Assembly (NCBI GenBank): GCA_022749755.1
Contig: CM040442.1
Location: 3,684,663 to 3,748,662, forward strand
DNA from: Azadirachta indica
Taxonomy: Eukaryota; Streptophyta; Magnoliopsida; Sapindales; Meliaceae
DNA length: 64,000 nucleotides
Direction of reading: 5' to 3'
Positions within the stretch are counted from its first letter, which is position 1; every line of letters begins with the position of its first letter. Made by a program: the position numbers and the translations under genes. The notes under the pieces are model-generated. The model was not told where the DNA came from, did no database searches, and was given only the letters and a program-made list of their open reading frames with translations. Below, one piece after another: positions 1-9,487 of this stretch.

Positions 1-48
1 TTTGCAATTGTTGCATGGACAAACGGATTGGTGTGTTTGGATTTGCAG

Positions 49-2005
49 ATCCTATCGGTTAGTACTTCCTGGCTTTTGTTGCAGTTGTTGCCATTGTTTG
101 CTCTGCTACATTTCAGTTGATCACTAGCGAAAATTTTTGTTTCAGGACCTATGATTTGCAAGGGAATCTATCACTTCTTCTACCAGCACAAGCTGTGGGG
201 AGACCTTGTATCGTGGGGACACTCAACATCAACGGATATGATTAACTGGATACCACATGATCCTGCCATCTATCCATCACAATCGTTTGATCAAAAAGGT
301 TGCTGGTCAGGTTCTGCTACAATTCTTCCTAATGGTAATCCTGTTGTCTTGTACACTGGCATTGATGCAAATGACAAGCAAGTGCAGAATTTAGCTGTGC
401 CAAAAAATTTATCTGACCATTACCTTAAAGAATGGATTAAGATGCCAGAGAATCCATTAATGCTTCCACCTGGCCAAGTTGATCCACGTTCATTTAGAGA
501 TCCTACCACTGCTTGGCTAGGTCCTGATCAAACTTGGAGAGTGATTATAGGTAGCCAAATTAACGAACAGGGGCAAGCAATTCTGTACAGAGGTACAGAC
601 TTTGTAAGTTGGAATAAAGCAGAACAACCTTTATATTCTGTTGACAATGCCGGAATGTGGGAGTGTCCGGATTTTTTCCCTGTTTCCAACAATAGTCGAA
701 ATGGTGTTGATACATCAATTATTGGACCGAGCATTAAACATGTGTTCAAGGCAAGCTTAAGTAAAAAACAGCAGGACTTCTACACAATTGGGACATATAA
801 CATTGCAACGGATACATACACTGCGGAAGAGGGCCCGTTGCATGGTATTTCTGGATTGAGATATGATTATGGGAAATTTTATGCTTCAAAGACGTTCTTT
901 GATAGTGCTAAGAAGAGGAGGATTTTGTGGGCATGGATTAATGAATCATCTAGTACCATTTATGATCTCAAGAAGGGTTGGGCCAGATTACAGGTAATTC
1001 CGTGACTAACTAATATTGTTCCGAAGTTCTAGAAGGATCTACATTAATTAACAATTTTATATTGTCGCTCGTTTTTGCAGGCAATTCCCAGGAATATTTG
1101 GCTGGATAAATCTGGGAAACAATTGATGCAATGGCCTATTTCTGAACTCGAAAAGCTTCAAGGGAAACAAGTAAAGATGCCAAACAGATTGCTAGAGGGA
1201 GGATCTATGGTCGAAGTTACTGGTATCACAGCTGCACAGGTTAGTTTATTTTCATCAAATCATAATAAAGTAAAGAAATTACCAAAGTAATGAAGGTTTT
1301 CTTCTTTTTTTTTTTTTAACAGGCAGATGTTGAGATTTTATTTCAGGGAAAGCAGAAGTATTGCAGCTGGACCTGAATTTGACAACTCCTCAGCTTCTCT
1401 ACAGCCAAAACGACGCATCAGTTAAAGGTGCTCTAGGTCTATATGGGTTGCTAGTTTTGGCTTCAAATGGCTTACAAGAATACACAGCAGTGTTCTTGAG
1501 AGTATTCAAAGCTGACAACAAACATATAGTGCTCATTTGCAGTGACCAAAGCAGGTTTTCCTTCACATTCACTCAACTATACAAATTTCTTACCTCGTTT
1601 CATGCCTTTTAAAATCTTCTGTTTTAATTTCTTTTCTTCTTTTTGGTATGACAGATCTTCGTTAGATGATGATATTGATAAGACTACTTATGGAGCTTTT
1701 CTGGATGTGGATCCAATTCTTGCGAAGCTGTCACTAAGAAGCCTGGTGAGTTGATAATCTACTACAAAATTTTATGTCAAACTAATAACTCGAGCATAAA
1801 CAATCCTGAAGACCCAATAAACAAAATAGAATACGAGCAGATTTGAAGAAAACTTGTGGTTCTCTCCTTTTTACAGATTGATAGCTCTATTGTGGAGAGC
1901 TTTGGTGGAGGAGGCAAAGCTTGCGTCACAGCTAGAGTTTATTCAACCATGGCAATTAATGATAAGGCACGCTTGTATGCTTCAATAATGGAACTCAGAA
2001 GGTAA
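49..2005 (+). pseudogene. Cell-wall invertase (GH32 beta-fructofuranosidase), decayed copy 1, 5' end outside window
   Basis: Family role: apoplastic hydrolysis of sucrose to glucose and fructose. Exons seen: the 9-base micro-exon 49-57, then 146-993, 1081-1239, 1323-1554, 1655-1745 and 1877-2005; exon 1 (signal peptide) lies upstream of the window. Exon 146-993 is fully open and carries the FRDP motif and WECPDF, whose Pro is typical of cell-wall rather than vacuolar enzymes. Lesions: the micro-exon reads D-P-I-G instead of D-P-N-G; about four residues are missing after FFYQ; exon 1323-1554 is frameshifted near 1350 and hits TGA at about 1374, although the C-terminal beta-sandwich is still readable in another frame; one base is lost near 1980, so the last exon stops at 2003-2005 instead of reading into the usual end. 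At best it makes a propeller without the sandwich domain. A transcribed, catalytically defective invertase-like protein cannot be excluded, but the pattern fits a pseudogene. Confidence 0.85.
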
Positions 2006-2672
2006 ACATTACAAGCCTGAGTGCCTGGAGCATGAAGAAAGCTCAAATTAATCGAGACAAAGAAAGAATTGGAAGAAGACAGCAAGAAATGACATGCCAT
2101 TACAGATTCACACAAGACAAAAATATTTATAAATAAAAGGATACCTTGCTTTTTCTCTTTACTATTGCAATTTAATACATGTTATCACTGAAATAAGCGA
2201 TCTATAATATATTTCTAGCAGACGAAGAGTCAAAATTTATGCAATAACATGTGGTTCCTAGAGCTATCTCTTTTCTCCAGCTCAATACATTGGATTTATC
2301 CAAAATATGAGAATATGTGAATGCTCCTTTCATATCTAAATCCGAGAAGGATTATAAAGACCTGCCCGTTGCCTATACCCTAATGCAGAAACATCCATAT
2401 ACATAAAAGTTATGCTAACAAACACAAGAGGGAAGAGTCTTTACCCAAAAAGCTTTGAAAAGACAGAAATCTGACAAAATCTAACCAATTTGATTTGATC
2501 TGATATCTTGAAGTAAAAACCATTATCCCTTGTTAATAACTTAAAACAGAACAGGAACTTGACAAAGTTCCCACCTAATCTCTACAGTATATTCATTTTC
2601 TTGATCTTTCACAATTCTCTATACCTAAATAAATAGCCTGGATGGTGAATGAACCTATTAGACCAACATATC
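2006..2672. other. Spacer between the two invertase copies
   Basis: Holds the former 3' UTR of invertase copy 1, including readable but out-of-frame C-terminal codons up to about 2053, followed by AT-rich sequence. No other gene seen. Confidence 0.6.
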
Positions 2673-4559
2673 ATGGCCAGTTCTTCTCCGTGCCCGTTCC
2701 TTCTCTTTGTTCTCTTTCTTGGAGATGGTGTTTTTAAGCTTCCCAAGAACTGGATGAATGGCACTTTTTTCTCTTTTTGTAATATATTTTTAATTGTTAC
2801 TTAATCTTATTGTTCTTGTCAATTTAGATCTCTAACAAGTTATTTTTGGCCATTTTTCCGTCTTTTGAACAAATTATCGCTGTGGCAGGGAAAAATTGCC
2901 ACATTTGATATGCAGATCCCAATGGTTAGTACTTTTCTGCTCTTAATCTAGTTCTTACATTTGTTTTTCGAGGTTATATTGATGATGCTTCAAAAGTTTA
3001 TAGACTCAATTCTTGCTGTGTGTTTTAATATAGACTTTTCGATAACATTTTCTGTAAATTTAGGACCTATGATTTACAAAGGAATTTATCACTTTTTCTA
3101 CCAATACAATCCAAGAGGTCCAGTATGGAAGAGCAATCTTGCGTGGAACACTCTACATCAACAGATCTGATTAACTGGAAGCCACATGATCCAGCCATCT
3201 ATCCGTCACAGCCATCTGATATAAAAGGCAGCTGGTCAGGTTCTGCCACAATCCTGCCTGGAGGCAAACCTGTAATCTTGTACACTGGAATTGACGAAAA
3301 AAACAGACAACTTAAGAACTTAGCTAGGCCGAAAAATTTCTCTGATCCCTAACTTACAGAATGGATTAAAACATCAAAAAATCCATTGATGCAACTCCCT
3401 GAACAAATTGATCCAAGCACTGCTTGGCTTGGTCAGGATAAGAAATGGAGAGTGATTGTAGGAAGTTAAATTGAAGACAAAGGGTTAGCAGTTCTGTGTA
3501 GAAGTAGAGATTTTGTACATTAGATTAAAGCTAAGCATCCATTTCATTCTGCAAAGCATTCTGGAACGCGGGAATGTATAGACTTTTTCCCAGTATTCAC
3601 CAATAGTCTAAAGGGTGTGGATCACACATTAGTTATAAAAACAAATGTTAAATACGTCCTTAAGGCAAGCTTATTGAGTACTTCGCATGACAGTTACACA
3701 GTTGGGACATATGACATTACTGTGAATAAATACATTCCAGAAGAAGGTTTCATAGATGATTCAGGATTAAGATATGAATATGGAAAATTTTATGCCCCGA
3801 AGAGTTTCTTTGATAGTGCTAAGAAGAGGAGGATTTTGTGGGGATGGGTTAATGAATCCTCAAGTAAGAATGACGATATCGAGAAGGGTTGGCCTGGTCT
3901 ACAGGTAATTTAAGTCATTAATCATTGCTTTTAATAAGTTTTTTGCAAGTAATCTCTGTGTCATTAACTCATTTGGCAGGCAATTCCCAGGAGTCTTTGG
4001 CTAGATAAATCTGGAAAACAAATGATTCAGTGGCCTATATCAGAAATTGAAGGGCTACGAGGAAACCAAGTAGAACTGCAAAGCAAATTGCTGGAAGGAG
4101 GATCATTGCTTGAAGTTACTGGTATCACAACTTCACAGGTTAGTCCAAGTTTGTAACAAATAGCCAAAATATTAATACATTGGTCCTGAATATTTTTCTG
4201 TCCTTCCCTATTGTTTTACAGGCAGATGTAGAGATTTCATTTGAGATAAGTGATTTTAAGAAAGCAGAACTGCTAGAACCAAGCTGGAAAATCCACAGGT
4301 GCTTTGTGGCCAAAAGAGTGCGTCAGTTAAGGGTGTTCTAGGGCCATTTGGGCTGCTAGTTTTGGCTTCAAAAGACTTACAAGAGTACACAGCAGTCTCA
4401 TTCAGAATATTCAGAAGCCATAACAACAAATATACAGTGCTCCTGTGCGGTGACCAAAGCATGTCTTTGTTGAACAACAATAATGACAAGGCAACGTATG
4501 GGACTTTCCTGAAACTAGAACCAATTCATGACAAGCTTATATTAAGAAGCCTGGTGAGT

Positions 4560-4595
<36 letters not shown>

Positions 4596-4775
4596 ATATG
4601 AGAAATATTTTTGACCATCAAGTTATGATTTTTCTCTTTTCAGATTGATCATTCAATAGTGGAGAGTTTTGGTGGAGGAGGCAAGGCACACTTGTATGCT
4701 TACAATAATGGAACTCAAAAAGTGAAGATCAAAAAGCTGAGAGCGTGGAGCTTGAAGAAGGCTCAAATTAACTGA
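2673..4775 (+). pseudogene. Cell-wall invertase (GH32), decayed copy 2
   Basis: Second tandem invertase, more degraded than copy 1. Exon 1 (2673-2760) keeps a signal-peptide start (MASSSPCPFLLFVLFLG) joined directly to LPKNWMN; the segment normally between them is gone and the donor reads GC. The 9-base micro-exon 2916-2924 is intact (D-P-N). Later exons: 3064-3904, 3980-4138, 4222-4553 and 4644-4775. Lesions: a one-base loss near 3145, stop codons at 3350, about 3467 and 3521, deletion of the FRDP block near 3415, WECPDF degraded to R-E-C-I-D-F near 3570, a one-base loss near 4290, and deletion of about 17 residues near 4685. The normal C-terminus ending in AQIN and TGA at 4773-4775 survives. 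Exons 5 and 6 of copy 1 are one exon here. The loss of RDP and the Cys-Pro-Asp context excludes activity. Confidence 0.93.
4562..4592. repeat. (TA)n microsatellite in intron of invertase copy 2
   Basis: A run of about 15 TA dinucleotides just inside the last intron, starting directly after the GTGAGT donor. Confidence 0.9.
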
Positions 4776-4919
4776 AACAAAAAGACAGTATCAGAAATTA
4801 GAAGATCAATAAAGTATTTCTTATAGCTGTTGATCCTCAGTTCAGAAATTACAATCAAAACGTTTCTTTGCTTCTTGAATACAGAACAATGGAAATGAAT
4901 AATCTCCAGAACAATTACC

Positions 4920-5171
4920 TTAATGAGTCATCAATTTCTCCAGTTCCATGACGCTCTTCACTTCCGGGGCGTAGAGAGAGTACACGACGGCTAAATGATT
5001 CTTCCCCTCAAAATAAGCAGAAGAGATCGACTTCGAAAGTTTCTGGTTTTCCCGGAATCCATCGACGGTCCGGCGCTTCATGTACTCTCTTATGTTGTAG
5101 TCCCGAAACTCACGCGCCGCGCGTATTAAAGACCGATATAGTTCCATAATATCCGCCCTTGTAGGCGCCAT
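4920..5171 (-). CDS. ISD11: ISD11-type LYR-motif protein (mitochondrial Fe-S cluster assembly)
   Basis: Single-exon gene of 83 residues when started at the ATG at 5171 (MAPTRADIMELYRSL); an in-frame ATG at 5204 would add 11 residues (MKKPAILPSIK). The LYR tripeptide at residues 11-13, the basic helix after it, and the F-x-x-N motif around residue 40 are typical of the LYRM4/ISD11 group. These proteins bind and stabilise the cysteine desulfurase NFS1 together with acyl-carrier protein in the mitochondrial matrix. Length fits the family (80-100 aa). The start at 5171 is preferred because plant ISD11 proteins begin close to the LYR helix. It is divergent from the F-box gene, whose start is about 880 bp away, and its 3' end is about 145 bp from the end of invertase copy 2. 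Another small LYRM member is possible but less likely. Confidence 0.85.
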   Translation of the reverse strand: MAPTRADIMELYRSLIRAAREFRDYNIREYMKRRTVDGFRENQKLSKSISSAYFEGKNHLAVVYSLYAPEVKSVMELEKLMTH

Positions 5172-6049
5172 TTTTATGGAGGGAAGAATCGCCGGTTTCT
5201 TCACTTGCTGGACTCGTTTGCGAAATTGATGGAGGATTTACTGATGGGATATTAACAAATAGGTCCCTATATTTTAATTAAATATCATTTAAATATATAG
5301 TTTGAAATTTTTAACAAATTCCCTGAAATTAATGTAAAATTTTTTAAAGCCTATGTTCTAATATCCTAAAATCCTCTACGCTTGTAATGGTAAATTATAG
5401 CACTTTGCGAGGAAGAACTAATATCCATATTCTAAAAGCATCCGACATCGTATTGAAGTTCCTTCTTGTCAACCATACAATTGGATTCTTTGGTGATACT
5501 ATCAACAAAAAAGAATCCCCTTAATCCTAAAATCCTGAAACCTCTCAATTGGCCGGTACAGGAAATTTGGTCGTAGAAAGTCTTCTCAATTGCTAGAAGT
5601 TTGTTTGGGTGAGACAAGTTTTCACTTTTTTCTATCATCCTCAGTGATTGTTCTCTTCTCTCTTTCAGTTGCCATATGCCCAATTTCTTTCTTTTTTTTC
5701 TTTCAGTTTTCCTTCAATTTCTGTTTAAGCTGAAGTTTTAATTTATTAACGTGAAAAAATAAGCTGAATAACTTGATTTAATGTATGTAGATGGAAATAA
5801 TCTGCAGGATGTACTGTATATGTGTTATTATTTCGTTGATTTGTTTATTGCAGAGTATACTGTATTTGAAGTGTGCTTGTAAGTTGTAGCTACTTTGTTT
5901 CTGCTCATATCAAATGAACGGTAACTGAAATGACACTTGACTTGCTTGGTAATGTTTATATTTGATCTCATTTAATTTCATTTTGCAACAGTTGTGGGTT
6001 AGACGTCATCTCGATCCCAAATATAGGGAAGCTGTGTTATTGTGATATC
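5172..6049. promoter_or_regulatory. Shared upstream region of ISD11 and the F-box gene
   Basis: Divergent intergenic region. The pyrimidine-rich tract ending in AACAG at 5990 looks like an acceptor, so a 5' UTR intron of the F-box gene is plausible between about 5.4 and 5.99 kb. An open frame on the minus strand (5432-5683) has no recognisable similarity and is not called as a gene. Confidence 0.45.
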
Positions 6050-7772
6050 ATGGATTTGAGAATGGACAAAGTGGATAGGACATCTGCGCTGCCGGAAGGA
6101 ATATTGCAGCATATCATTTCATTTCTTTCATTTAAACAAGCTGTTCAAACTAGTACGTTGTCTAAAATATGGAAACGAGCGTGGCTTACATACCCAATTT
6201 TAAACGTTGATAGAACAGATAAGGATCCCGAGAGAAGAAGGGTTATGTTGACATATTTGGGACAAACTCTGCTGAAGCGTGATATGGAGATGATAAGTAT
6301 TACGAAGCTGGTGCTTAAAATGGAATTAACAAGTTACGAAGCATCATACATAGAGCAGTCCCTTCGGTATGCAATTAGAAGTGATGTGAAAGAGTTGGAA
6401 CTTGTTTTCAATAATTTGCGTTCTAGATGGTTGTACAATTTGCCTTCATTTGTTTTGTGGGGAAAATCCATAACTGTGTTGAAGTTAGTAGGTTGTAAGC
6501 TGGAGTTACAGAGTCGTGTGAATTTACCCTCTCTAAGAAATTTGTCCCTTGCACAAGTTGATGCTAGTGATCAAGTAATTGATTATGTTGTTTCTGGATG
6601 TCCTTTGATTGAGTTCTTGAGAATTGGTGACTGTCTGGAGTTGAAAAGTCTTGAGTTGTTTAATCTTGATAAACTAAAGAAAATCAAAGTAAGTTTCAAT
6701 GAGAAACTTGAACGTGTAGAGATCAATGCGTCGAATGTTCATTCAGTATCTATTACTTACACAGTTACACCATGTTGGATCAATGTAGTCTCCTGTAAAA
6801 ACCTAATACAGTTAAAATTACGGTGCCTTTCAATAACGGATGAGTGGCTTTGCAATGAAATTTCCAAACTTCCGTTGCTTGAGTACTTGAATGTAGCTTG
6901 TTGTATGAATTTGGAGAGTATTCAGATTTCAAGCCCCCGTCTTAAGATATTGTTCATCGGTGGATGTATTAATTTGGTTGAAGCCAAAATTGAAGCTCCT
7001 AGTTTAAGTGTGTTCAGTTATCAGGGTGATATGATTTCCTTCTCAGTCAATGCTTTGGCTTTGTCAGAAGTTAATCTGTATTTCTACACCGACGATAGTG
7101 ATGCTGAGTGGTTGTTAAAATTTATTGAAGTTCTGGCAAAGTTCCATCAGTTTTCTGAAGTGATAAATCTGAAAATTGACTCGATTGAGGTATGCCTATG
7201 CTTACCAACCACTTTGATCTACAATTTTCTTACTTCATATCTAAATCTATTTTCCTTTAATCCCTTTTGAAGCATATGCTTGTTCCAAGAGCACTTAGGC
7301 AAACTTTAACGCCCCCATTATCTGGTACCAAGCATTTGAACTTCGGAAACAGTTATGCATGTTTGCGTTTTCCAATTATGAAACTTGTGGATAGCTTGCT
7401 CTGGATATCACCTCATCTAGAGACTCTATCAATTGAAATTGGTAGCCGGAACAAGATCTTTCTTCAGGTATGGTATATTTTTCATTTCTAAGAATTCAAG
7501 ACTTGATCAGGACTGCCAATATTGTATTGATACCAAATGTTGCTTAACGGCATTTACTTTGGTTTCAGTTCTCTTACAAGAATCCAGTCATTTATGAAGG
7601 AGAAGCTCCTCGTTGCTGCCAATCCCGCCCTATCTCTTGTTGGCAACATTGCATAAAGAAAATTGAGATTGAGCATACTAAATATTACATAGAAGTTATC
7701 AATAGGTATTCTTTCGTGGAGGAAGAGATATTAGAGATGTTAGAGCAAGTTGACGCAGCTTTGCAAATTTAA
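6050..7772 (+). CDS. F-box/LRR protein with FBD-like C-terminus
   Basis: Three exons, 6050-7189, 7273-7467 and 7569-7772, joined in phase 0 at both introns, give 512 residues. Residues about 12-55 form an F-box (LPEGILQHIISFLSFKQAVQ, then STLSKIWKRAW), the Skp1-binding part of SCF ubiquitin ligases. Residues about 100-380 hold irregular plant-type leucine-rich repeats, the presumed substrate-binding surface. The C-terminus is acidic and resembles the FBD region of plant F-box/LRR proteins. The first intron is only 83 bases and its acceptor reads TTTGAAG. Substrate unknown; this family expands quickly in plants and an orthologue cannot be named by eye. The last 53 bases of the CDS fall inside a 257 bp unit that is duplicated just downstream, so an extra copy of the C-terminal codons lies in the 3' flank. 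Confidence 0.85.
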
Positions 7773-8292
7773 GGGACCTCTTAAATTTTGCAAAGAAGTG
7801 TGCAAGATTAATCTGAATTTCTGTAGAATTTTTAACTTCTAATGCCGAAATTATTTTTTTATATCGCCATTTGTGATTTCAAACACTAGGTTACAAGAAA
7901 TATTTACCCCTAGGAAGCTCATTTCTACAATCAACCTTAATCTGGTGCTCAAGGATTTAGTCGTCATCAGCATCAGAGGAAGAGATATTAGAGATGTTAG
8001 AGCAAGTTGACGCAGCTTTGCAAATTTAAGGGACCTCTTAAATTTTGCAAAGAAGTGTGCAAGATTAATCTGAATTTCTGTAAAGAAGAAGAATTTTTAA
8101 CTTTTTTATTTTTTTATATCGCCACTTCTAATGCCGAAATTATTTTTTTATATCGCCATTTGTGATTTCAAACACTAGGTTACAAGAAATATTTACCCCT
8201 AGGAAGCTCATTTCTACAATCAACCTTAATCTGGTGCTCAAGGATTTAGTCGTCATCTGGTGCTCAAGGATTTAGTCGTCATCAGCATCAGA
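7720..8292. repeat. 257 bp tandem duplication across convergent 3' ends of the F-box and FHA genes
   Basis: Unit 1 is 7720-7976; unit 2 starts at 7977 with the same sequence (AGGAAGAGATATTAGAG...). Each unit begins with the last F-box codons and stop and ends with the last codons and stop of the minus-strand FHA gene. Unit 2 carries an internal insertion of about 35 bases near 8085-8125, and its end is partly duplicated again (the 26 bases around 8232-8257 recur at 8258-8283). The stretch therefore contains two F-box tails and two to three FHA tails. Confidence 0.9.
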
Positions 8293-9487
8293 TTCTTCTT
8301 CTTCTTCTTCTTCTTCTTCTTCTTGATCTATGCTGCTTTCTGCTTCTAGCTCGTCTTCTGCTTTCTGCTTCTAGCTCGTCATCATGAACTATAAAGCCCC
8401 CCAGTGTAGGATCATCTTCATTTTCACTCTCTTCTGCATTTGCAGCTGTACCTTTCTTCTGCATCAAACCTCTGCTATTTTTTCTACTCTTCTGCGGACT
8501 CCCACGGTCCTTTGATCCAGTAGAATACATTGGTCTCTGAATCCTTTTTACTTTGCGATAACCTCTTTATCCTCTTCACTTTCTCCCGTCCAGTCATCTT
8601 CATCATCATCGTTCCTTGTTGCTTTCCCTCTCTTTCTCCTGACACCCTTCTTCCTTTTATCAGAGAATTCATCATCTTCATCACTGTCTCTTCTGGGTTC
8701 CTCGAGGAACCAGTCCCATTCCTTTATGTCTCGAATCTTTTCCATGGGATACTGATCAAACTCGTGCCCAATCACAAGAAAACCGAACTCTGCATTTCCC
8801 AACATATTGCAGACTATTGTAAAATGTGGATTAACCGTCACATCGTCACATCATGCACATCAAAGCATGATACTAAGATAGAAATTCAGCTACACAACGC
8901 ATTTCATAATCCATTTCCATTCCGAACTCTCCATTGAACTCTTCATCAAAGAGATGAACAGTTCCACACTAGTAAATGTATGTAGACATAAATGATAATT
9001 GAAATTTTCTTGCAGATAAGTTCATAATTTTACCCAAAAAAATAAAAATAAATATAAAAATCGCACCTTTAACAGGGTCAATACTGGATACATCTACACT
9101 ATCCAACCCGCCAAGATTCAACTCACTTGACTCAATATCCTCCGTTTCCTTCTCTTCAATCTCATTTCGTATCTTCACAGCAAACCACACGGGCTTTTGA
9201 CCGCCAACACAAAGCCAATCGCCTGCTGCCACGTCACCCTTTTCTTTTCTCCTAAACCCCTTCACTTCTCCCGTCTTCCCGCTCCGAACCCAGATGGGAT
9301 TTCTCCCTATCACTTCAAAACAAGCTCTGGGCTCTGTCTGATCGTTGTCGGAGTCTCTGAACGAGAACAGAACGTGGCGGCGGGAGACCGTACGGTCGGC
9401 GGTGCTGAACCCTGCGCCTCTGCCGAACACGGTGTCGGAACCTGGTTTTAGTTCGATCGTTGAACCGTCTTCGCCGTCGATTTCCAT
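8272..9487 (-). pseudogene. FHA-domain protein with two frameshifts (possible pseudogene)
   Basis: Exon 1 (9487-9067) starts MEIDGEDGSTIELK and encodes an FHA phosphothreonine-binding fold: GRG at the first loop, then RTVSRRHV, which holds the conserved Ser and His. It splices in frame to exon 2 (from 8789), giving DPVKEFGFLVIGHEFDQYP, the layout I remember for the plant family that includes At3g07220. Exon 2 continues through an acidic/basic nuclear-type tail. Two lesions break it: one base is missing near 8550, so the frame meets TAA at 8548-8550 while the continuation (KVKRIQRPMYSTGS) is in another frame; and a 25 bp tandem duplication (8335-8359/8360-8384) shifts the acidic tail before the expected stop at 8272-8274. 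The family role is probably phospho-dependent binding in the nucleus. Assembly error in this repetitive stretch is the main alternative to a true pseudogene. Confidence 0.75.
8335..8384. repeat. 25 bp tandem duplication inside the FHA coding tail
   Basis: Two identical copies of a 25-base unit (GCTTTCTGCTTCTAGCTCGTC plus TTCT on the first) lie head to tail. Because 25 is not a multiple of three it changes the frame of the minus-strand FHA reading from an Asp/Glu-rich end to an Arg-rich one. Confidence 0.92.

Noticed and set aside
5432..5683. 83-codon minus-strand open frame upstream of the F-box gene
   Set aside because: No recognisable motif, lies in the presumed leader/intron of the F-box gene, and composition is not clearly coding.
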